Positions 59,236-64,000 of a stretch of 64,000 bases of DNA are shown one piece after another. The stretch lies in NCBI RefSeq assembly GCF_013761175.1, contig NZ_JACDUR010000005.1, forward strand, positions 716,970-780,969, read 5' to 3'. Source of the stretch: Nonomuraea soli (GTDB lineage: Bacteria; Actinomycetota; Actinomycetes; Streptosporangiales; Streptosporangiaceae). Positions within the stretch are counted from its first letter, which is position 1, and the number at the start of each line of letters is the position of its first letter. The position numbers and the translations under genes are program-made. The notes beneath the pieces were generated by a model. It was not told where the DNA came from, did no database searches, and was given only the letters and a program-made list of their open reading frames with translations.

Positions 59236-59840
59236 TGGAATTCCAGGACGTCGTCGACAAGCGCCGGATGGTGCGCAACTACGACCCCGAGCGGCCGGTG
59301 CCGCCGGAGATCCGCGAACGCATTCTGAGCAACGCCCTGCACGCGCCGTCGGCGGGCTTCAGCCAGGGCTGGGCCTTCCTGACGCTCGAAGGCGACGACA
59401 TCCGGACCTTCTGGAAGGCCGCCGTCAAGGACCGCGGCGACGACCCGTGGCTGCAGGGCCTGATGAACGCTCCCCTGCTGATCATCCCGCTCTCCCACAA
59501 GCAGGCCTACCTCGACCGCTACGCCGATTCCGACAAGGGCTGGGAGGACAAGGACGAAAACCGCTGGCCCGTGCCGTACTGGGACATCGACACCGGCTTC
59601 GCCTCCCTGCTCATGCTGCTGACGGCGGTCGACGAGGGGCTGGGCGCCTGCTTCTTCGGCATCCCGCCGGGCGAGAACACCAGGAAGTTCAGGTCCGCCT
59701 TCGGCGTGCCCGACTCCTACACTGCCATCGGCGTGATCAGCATCGGCTACCGCGCCCAGGACCGTCCCTCGCCGTCGCTGAAGCGCGGCAGGAAGCCCGT
59801 CGAGGCCGTCGTGCACCGAGGGTCGTGGGGCAACCACTGA
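59235..59840 (+). CDS. Nitroreductase family oxidoreductase
   Basis: A 201-residue FMN enzyme. MEFQDVVDKRRMVRNYDPERPVP, HAPSAGFSQGW and the late EGLGACFFGIPPGEN with GVISIGYR are family features. It reduces nitro compounds, quinones or flavins with NAD(P)H. GAAGGGGG lies 6 nt before ATG, and translation is coupled to the amidohydrolase by TGATG. Confidence 0.93.
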   Translation: MEFQDVVDKRRMVRNYDPERPVPPEIRERILSNALHAPSAGFSQGWAFLTLEGDDIRTFWKAAVKDRGDDPWLQGLMNAPLLIIPLSHKQAYLDRYADSDKGWEDKDENRWPVPYWDIDTGFASLLMLLTAVDEGLGACFFGIPPGENTRKFRSAFGVPDSYTAIGVISIGYRAQDRPSPSLKRGRKPVEAVVHRGSWGNH

Positions 59841-59874
59841 GCGAGACCAGTCCGGGCGTGTCACACTGGCCAGA

Positions 59875-62328
59875 GTGAGCCCGCGCAGGCACAACATCCC
59901 GGCCGAGCCCAACCAGTTCGTCGGCCGGAGCAGAGACCTCGACGAGTTGAGCCGCCTGGTGCACGAAACCAGGCTGCTCACCCTGAGCGGCATCGGCGGC
60001 ATCGGCAAGACCCGCTGCGCCCTCCAGCTGGCCACCCGGGTGGTCGAACACTTCCCCGACGGCGTGTGGCTGGTCGAACTGGCCAAACTCACCCGTCCCG
60101 ACCTGGTGCTGCACGAGGTCGTCGGCACGCTCGGCCTGCGCGAGGAGGGCGGGCGCCCGCTGCTCGACTCCTTGCGCGACTTCCTGTACGGCAAGCGGCT
60201 GCTGCTGGTGCTCGACAACTGCGAACACCTCGTGCAGCCCTGCGCGGAGCTGGCCGAGTCGCTCCTGGCCGCCTGTCCCGAGCTGCGGGTGGTGGCCACC
60301 AGCCGCGAGCCGCTGAAGATCCCCGGCGAGCTGGTGTGGCGGGTTCCCCCGCTGGCCGTCCCGCTGCCGGGCCAGCCGATCGAGCAGGCCGAGTCGGTCG
60401 AGCTGTTCCTCCACCGGGCCCGCGCGGCCGGATCCGGCCTGGCGCTGACGGCCGACAACGCCCCCGACATCGAGCGGCTCTGCCGCGACCTCGACGGCCT
60501 GCCGCTGGCGCTGGAGCTGGCCGCCGCGCGCACCTGCGTGTTGTCGCCCGGCCAGATCGCCCAGCGCATCGGCGACCGCTTCCGCCTGCTGACCACCGCC
60601 TCCCGCACGACGCCCGCCCGGCAGCGGACCCTTCAGGCGACCATCGACTGGAGCCACGCGCTCCTGTCCCCCGCCGAGCAGGTGCTCTTCCGCCGCCTGT
60701 CGGCCTTCAGCGGCCCGTTCACCCTCGACCTGGCCGAGCTGGTGTGCGCCGACGGCGACCTGCCCGCCTTCCAGGTGCTCGACCGGCTCGCCCTGCTGGT
60801 CGAGAAGTCGCTGGTGCTGTTCGACCAGGGCGACGCCTGCTACCGGCTGCTGGAGTCGACCCGGCAGTTCGCCGCCGACCGGCTGGAGCAGGCGGGCGAG
60901 AGCGCCACCATGGCCGACCGCCTGCTGCACGGCCTGGCCGCACTGGCCACCCGCCACGGCCACGACATGTGGCTGACCGACGACCGCGCCTGGGCCGACC
61001 GGGCGGCCGCGCGCGACCTGCTGCTGCGCCTGGCCGACAACGCCCGGCAGGCCATGACCTGGGCCGCCGCCTCCGGCCAGATCGCCCACGGGCTCCGCCT
61101 GGCCTGCGCCTACATGCCTGCCTGGATGATCACCGGATCCTTCGCCGAGGGCCGCGGCTGGCTGGAGACCTTTCTGGAGCGCAGCGAGGGCGAGCCGGCC
61201 GAGCTCGTCGGCGACGCGCTGGTCTGCCACTCGGCGCTCGTCTTCGAACAACACGACTCCGCCGCGGCCGAACGGTCCGTCGCCCGTGGCCTGGAGCTGT
61301 GCCGCGCGGCCGGCTCGCCCGTCCTGCTCGGCTTCGCCCTCGACATCTCGGCGATGCAGGCCGTCTTCCGCGGCGAGCTCGCCCCGGCCCGCGCCCGCGC
61401 GCAGGAGGCCCTGGAGGTGATCGGGCCGGGCGGCTCGGGATACCTGGAGGCCGGCGCCCGGATGATCCTGGCCTCGGTGTCCGGCCTGGAAGGCCACCGC
61501 AGGGAGGCCCTGGCGGGCGGCGAGGGCGCCATCGAGTGCTACCTGCAGACCGGCCAGCTGTACGGCGCCGCCAGGGCAGGGCTGGAGCTGGGACGGCTCG
61601 GCGACGCCCTCGGCGAGCTCGACTTCGCCCGGCGCCAGCTCGACCGGGCGATCTCCCTGGCCGGCGAGGCCGGCTCGCAGCCGCTCCTGGCGCTGGCCCT
61701 GGGCCTGCTCGGGCTGATCCTGGCCCGCCAGGACCAGGGCGACGACGCCACAGACCGCATCCGGGAGTGCGTGCGGCTGAGCCAGTCCATGGGGCAGCAC
61801 CTGCCCGTCGCCTCGGCGCTCATGGCGCTGGCCGTCCTGGCCGAGGAGCAGGAGGACCTGGAGCCCGCCGTACGCCTCTGGGCCGCGGCCAAGGCCCTGG
61901 AGCAGCGCCTGGGCCTGTTCACCTTCACCTCCGCCTCCCCCGAGCCGCTGCTCGCCAGGGCGCGGGCCAGGCTGGGCGACGGGCTGGTCAGCCAGTGGTG
62001 GGCGATGGGGAGCGCGATGAGCGAGGAGGAGGCCGTGCGCTACGGCCTCGAGGGGGTGCGCCCGGCCCGCGTCGCCAAGCCGGCGGGCGGCGCGACCACC
62101 GTGCTGACCGCGCGCGAACGCGAGATCGTCGCGCTGATCCGCAGGGGCATGTCCAACAAGGCCATCGCGGAGGAGCTGTTCATCAGCCCCGCGACGGCCG
62201 CGCGCCACGTCGCCAACATCCTGACCAAGCTGAACTTCAGCTCCCGCTCCCAGGTCGCCGCCTGGGGAGCCGAACTACACATCGGCCTACACAGTCCTGG
62301 CCATGCGGGCAGGGAGCCGCGCTCCTAG
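59875..62328 (+). CDS. Large ATP-binding LuxR-type regulator (LAL-like)
   Basis: An 817-residue STAND regulator starting at GTG. The N-terminal NTPase domain has P-loop SGIGGIGKTR (38-47), LLLVLDNCEHLVQP (Walker B) and TSREPLKIPGE (sensor). The middle is a helical, TPR-like array, and the C-terminal LuxR helix-turn-helix has TAREREIVALIRRGMSNKAIAEEL and ATAARHVANILTKL (about 745-805). It senses a ligand and activates nearby genes; the neighbours give no clear target. Promoter unknown. Confidence 0.92.
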   Translation: MSPRRHNIPAEPNQFVGRSRDLDELSRLVHETRLLTLSGIGGIGKTRCALQLATRVVEHFPDGVWLVELAKLTRPDLVLHEVVGTLGLREEGGRPLLDSLRDFLYGKRLLLVLDNCEHLVQPCAELAESLLAACPELRVVATSREPLKIPGELVWRVPPLAVPLPGQPIEQAESVELFLHRARAAGSGLALTADNAPDIERLCRDLDGLPLALELAAARTCVLSPGQIAQRIGDRFRLLTTASRTTPARQRTLQATIDWSHALLSPAEQVLFRRLSAFSGPFTLDLAELVCADGDLPAFQVLDRLALLVEKSLVLFDQGDACYRLLESTRQFAADRLEQAGESATMADRLLHGLAALATRHGHDMWLTDDRAWADRAAARDLLLRLADNARQAMTWAAASGQIAHGLRLACAYMPAWMITGSFAEGRGWLETFLERSEGEPAELVGDALVCHSALVFEQHDSAAAERSVARGLELCRAAGSPVLLGFALDISAMQAVFRGELAPARARAQEALEVIGPGGSGYLEAGARMILASVSGLEGHRREALAGGEGAIECYLQTGQLYGAARAGLELGRLGDALGELDFARRQLDRAISLAGEAGSQPLLALALGLLGLILARQDQGDDATDRIRECVRLSQSMGQHLPVASALMALAVLAEEQEDLEPAVRLWAAAKALEQRLGLFTFTSASPEPLLARARARLGDGLVSQWWAMGSAMSEEEAVRYGLEGVRPARVAKPAGGATTVLTAREREIVALIRRGMSNKAIAEELFISPATAARHVANILTKLNFSSRSQVAAWGAELHIGLHSPGHAGREPRS

Positions 62329-62337
62329 CGTGGAGTC

Positions 62338-62970
62338 ATGGCTAGGACGCTGGAACGGGCGCTCGCGTTCGGCCCCCGCAGGGCGGTGGTCGAGGCGGAG
62401 ACGGGAGCGTCCCTGAGCTACGCCGCGCTCGCCCTGCGGGCCACGCGCTCCGCCGAACTCCTGGTGAGACGCGGCCTGATGCCAGGGGACCCGGTGGCCG
62501 TGGTCCTGCCGGTGGGCTGCCGCTTCCCGGTCGCGGCCTACGCCGTGACCGCCGCGGGCGGGCGGGCCCTCCCTTTCGAGGAGGGCCCCGACCTGGGCGT
62601 ACGGCTGGCGGCCACGCATGCCCGCATCATGATCACCGACCTCGCCCACGCGGACGAACTCGCCCAGGAGGCGAGCATCAGGCAGGTCTACTCCTTCTCC
62701 CCCGTCAGCGGCGCGATGCCGTTGCCCTGCCCGCCCGGTCCCGAGTCCGAGCCGGGCGGGATGAACGGGGTGGTGCTGGTCACCGCGGCCGATCTGGGAG
62801 CCTTCGACCTGGCGCTCGACGCCGGAGCCCTGGTCGTCACCGCCCGCGAGCCGTCCCCTGAGGCGTGCAGGAAGCTGGTGGGCTGCCATGGCGTGACGCT
62901 CGTGGCCGGGCACAGGCGCCTGGTGGAGCGGCTCGGCGACCTCGTACCGGTCCTGGCCCTCGGGAGCTGA
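62338..62970 (+). CDS. Stand-alone N-terminal fragment of an AMP-forming (ANL) enzyme
   Basis: A 210-residue protein. LSYAALALRATRSAELLVRRGLMPGDPVAVVLPVG and the AAYAVTAAGGRALPF stretch match the N-terminal subdomain of acyl-CoA synthetases and adenylation domains. The ATP-binding YTSGTTG motif and the C-terminal domain are absent, so it cannot activate a substrate. The coding sequence is intact with an ATG and stop, so it may be a kept remnant or a binding protein rather than decay (inference). It follows the LuxR regulator by 9 nt. Confidence 0.7.
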   Translation: MARTLERALAFGPRRAVVEAETGASLSYAALALRATRSAELLVRRGLMPGDPVAVVLPVGCRFPVAAYAVTAAGGRALPFEEGPDLGVRLAATHARIMITDLAHADELAQEASIRQVYSFSPVSGAMPLPCPPGPESEPGGMNGVVLVTAADLGAFDLALDAGALVVTAREPSPEACRKLVGCHGVTLVAGHRRLVERLGDLVPVLALGS

Positions 62971-62982
62971 GCGGCTTGGCGC

Positions 62983-63564
62983 CTACGAGTTGAGCGGGTT
63001 GGCCGCCAGCTTGCCGTCCAGCCCCGCCTTGACGAACCGCGCCGCCAGGGAGCCGGGCTTGCGCTCGCCCTGCGCCACGAAGCAGGCGGCGAACTCCGTC
63101 ACCAGGTCGAGCCTCGGGTAGGCGGCCAGCACCTCGCGGCGCACCTCGGCCGGGATCTCGTCGGTCTGACGCCCCGAGATGTCCATGGCGGTCGACAGCT
63201 CCAGCAGGTGGCCCTCGGGGTCCTCGGTCACGTCCACGACGTCCCACATGTGACGCACGATCACCTCGGCGGCCCGCCGGCGCCGCTCCACCGGCCAGCC
63301 GGCGCCCGCGCCGAACACCCACGCCACGTGCCCGCCCGCGTCCTCGAACGGCACCGACACGTTGTCGAAGGCCGCGGCCAGACCGATGTCGTGCAGCATC
63401 GCCGAGACGAACAGCAGCTCGGCGTCGAAGGCGATGCCGTGCCGTCCCGCGTGGTCGGCGGCCCAGAGGTAGGCCCTGATCGAGTGGTTGAGCAGCGACG
63501 GCGTCTGGAACTCGGTGGCCACTTCGAGGGCGGTGCGGCAGGCGGCGGAGTCAGGAAAGTTCAT
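62983..63564 (-). CDS. HD domain protein
   Basis: A 193-residue predicted metal-dependent phosphohydrolase or hydratase. The HD set is NHSIRAYLWA (His), MLHDIGL (His-Asp) and VIRHMWDVVDVTEDPEGHLLE downstream (late ligands). The pattern with H near residue 27 and HD near residue 57 resembles cyanamide-hydratase-like HD proteins. ATG at 63564 is used; the frame is open further but without homology. Its substrate is unknown; it converges with the ANL fragment. Confidence 0.85.
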   Translation of the reverse strand: MNFPDSAACRTALEVATEFQTPSLLNHSIRAYLWAADHAGRHGIAFDAELLFVSAMLHDIGLAAAFDNVSVPFEDAGGHVAWVFGAGAGWPVERRRRAAEVIVRHMWDVVDVTEDPEGHLLELSTAMDISGRQTDEIPAEVRREVLAAYPRLDLVTEFAACFVAQGERKPGSLAARFVKAGLDGKLAANPLNS

Positions 63565-63720
63565 GGGGACAGGGTGCCGCCTGCGCTGCTCCGGCGCGAG
63601 TGGCCGGAGCGTCACCAATCGACAGAATCCGGCCAGCAATAACGATCTGGTACTCAACTTGACCAATAACTGACGAACCGGAAAACATGTTGCGCCGCCC
63701 TCGCTCCGGAAGGACCTCAC

Positions 63721-64000
63721 GTGCGTCCCCTCGTCGTGCCTGCCGCCGTTCTGCTTGCCCTCACCGGGCTGACCGGGGGCGCCCACGCCGCGGACAAACC
63801 GGTCAAGCGCACGGCCCAGTGCCAGGGCGACTGGATCCCCGGCACCCCCACCGCGGACGACGTGATGAAGGGCGAGGTCTCGCTGGTGGGCCTGCCGCCC
63901 GTCAAGCTGGGCAAGAAGATCAACTGGGACGCCTCGCCGTACAAGAACCGCTCCTGGGAGTACGTCTTCCACTCCCTGCGCTGGATGGGCACGCTCGTCG
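63721..64000 (+). CDS. Secreted protein, N-terminal part (heparinase-like?; partial)
   Basis: The gene starts at GTG 63721 with GGAAGGA 6 nt upstream and runs off the window. It opens with a signal peptide (VRPLVVPAAVLLALTGLTGG, cleaved near AHA-A). The mature part, with DWIPGTPTADDVMKGEV and INWDASPYKNRSWEYVFHSLRW, resembles the beginning of secreted heparinase II/III-type polysaccharide lyases, but only about 90 residues are seen, so this is tentative. Confidence 0.6.
   Translation, partial: MRPLVVPAAVLLALTGLTGGAHAADKPVKRTAQCQGDWIPGTPTADDVMKGEVSLVGLPPVKLGKKINWDASPYKNRSWEYVFHSLRWMGTLV

Noticed and set aside
62338..62970. Calling the AMP-forming fragment a pseudogene
   Set aside because: The reading frame is intact with a start and a stop and no frameshift partner is visible downstream, so it is listed as a CDS.
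1..64000. Mobile element or genomic island
   Set aside because: I saw no transposase, integrase, terminal inverted repeats or tRNA-linked attachment duplication, and housekeeping genes occur throughout.

Overview
The window is GC-rich and its gene order is that of a filamentous actinobacterium. Runs such as smc / 64-aa coiled-coil gene / acyP / mutM / rnc / rpmF / DUF177 / coaD / rsmD / recG / fakA / rpmB, then thiD, thiL, ddl, gpsA, plsC, cofC, hup, leuDC with a divergent IclR regulator, and gltX point to an actinomycete, probably Streptosporangiales (inferred from gene order and style, not from a marker search). F420 synthesis (cofC), GTG/TTG starts, sigma-factor/CU044_5270-like pairs and many intergenic minisatellites fit this. 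No rRNA, CRISPR array, insertion sequence or prophage is visible.

Layout. 1-2451 (+): the end of a siderophore-type ABC importer (permease, ATPase), a small Cys-containing protein and a fluoroacetate-dehalogenase-like hydrolase. 2417-7212 (-): the most unusual region, two tandem copies of a cassette made of a 24-residue basic peptide, a conserved hairpin and a TPR protein of about 540 residues, with an MFS exporter gene 6 nt downstream. 7390-20758 (-): housekeeping block for protein targeting (ftsY), chromosome segregation (smc), DNA repair (mutM, recG), RNA processing (rnc, rsmD), ribosomal protein L32, CoA synthesis and fatty-acid kinase. 20968-28914: rpmB and a small membrane protein, thiamine phosphate kinases, an Lrp-type domain protein, DUF3515 lipoprotein, ddl, phospholipid synthesis (gpsA, plsC) and cofC. 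28940-34012: MFS transporter, cold-shock-like protein, HU, leuD, leuC and the IclR regulator.

34013-42315 holds low-complexity DNA, an acidic protein of unknown function, a two-permease ABC exporter and a divergent histidine kinase/response regulator pair; two perfect palindromes lie between them. 42405-42788 carries two tRNA-Glu and one tRNA-Gln. 42950-50841 has an M3 metallopeptidase, a sigma factor with a membrane partner, an NAD(P)-binding oxidoreductase, a PadR regulator facing a MATE exporter across a 32-bp operator-like palindrome, and a second ABC exporter. 50952-53076 is gltX plus an FAH-family enzyme. 53201-56189 is a tandem pair of secreted cell-wall hydrolases. 56212-64000 has a compact kinase-like protein overlapping a membrane protein gene, an amidohydrolase, a nitroreductase, a large LuxR-type ATPase regulator, a stand-alone N-terminal fragment of an AMP-forming enzyme, an HD-domain protein and the start of a secreted protein.

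The strongest candidate for an undescribed system is the duplicated peptide-hairpin-TPR cassette at 3611-7212. The two copies share the peptide (18/24 residues, with silent changes between copies), an attenuator-like hairpin with the same loop, and a 60-bp upstream block with three motifs at identical spacing.
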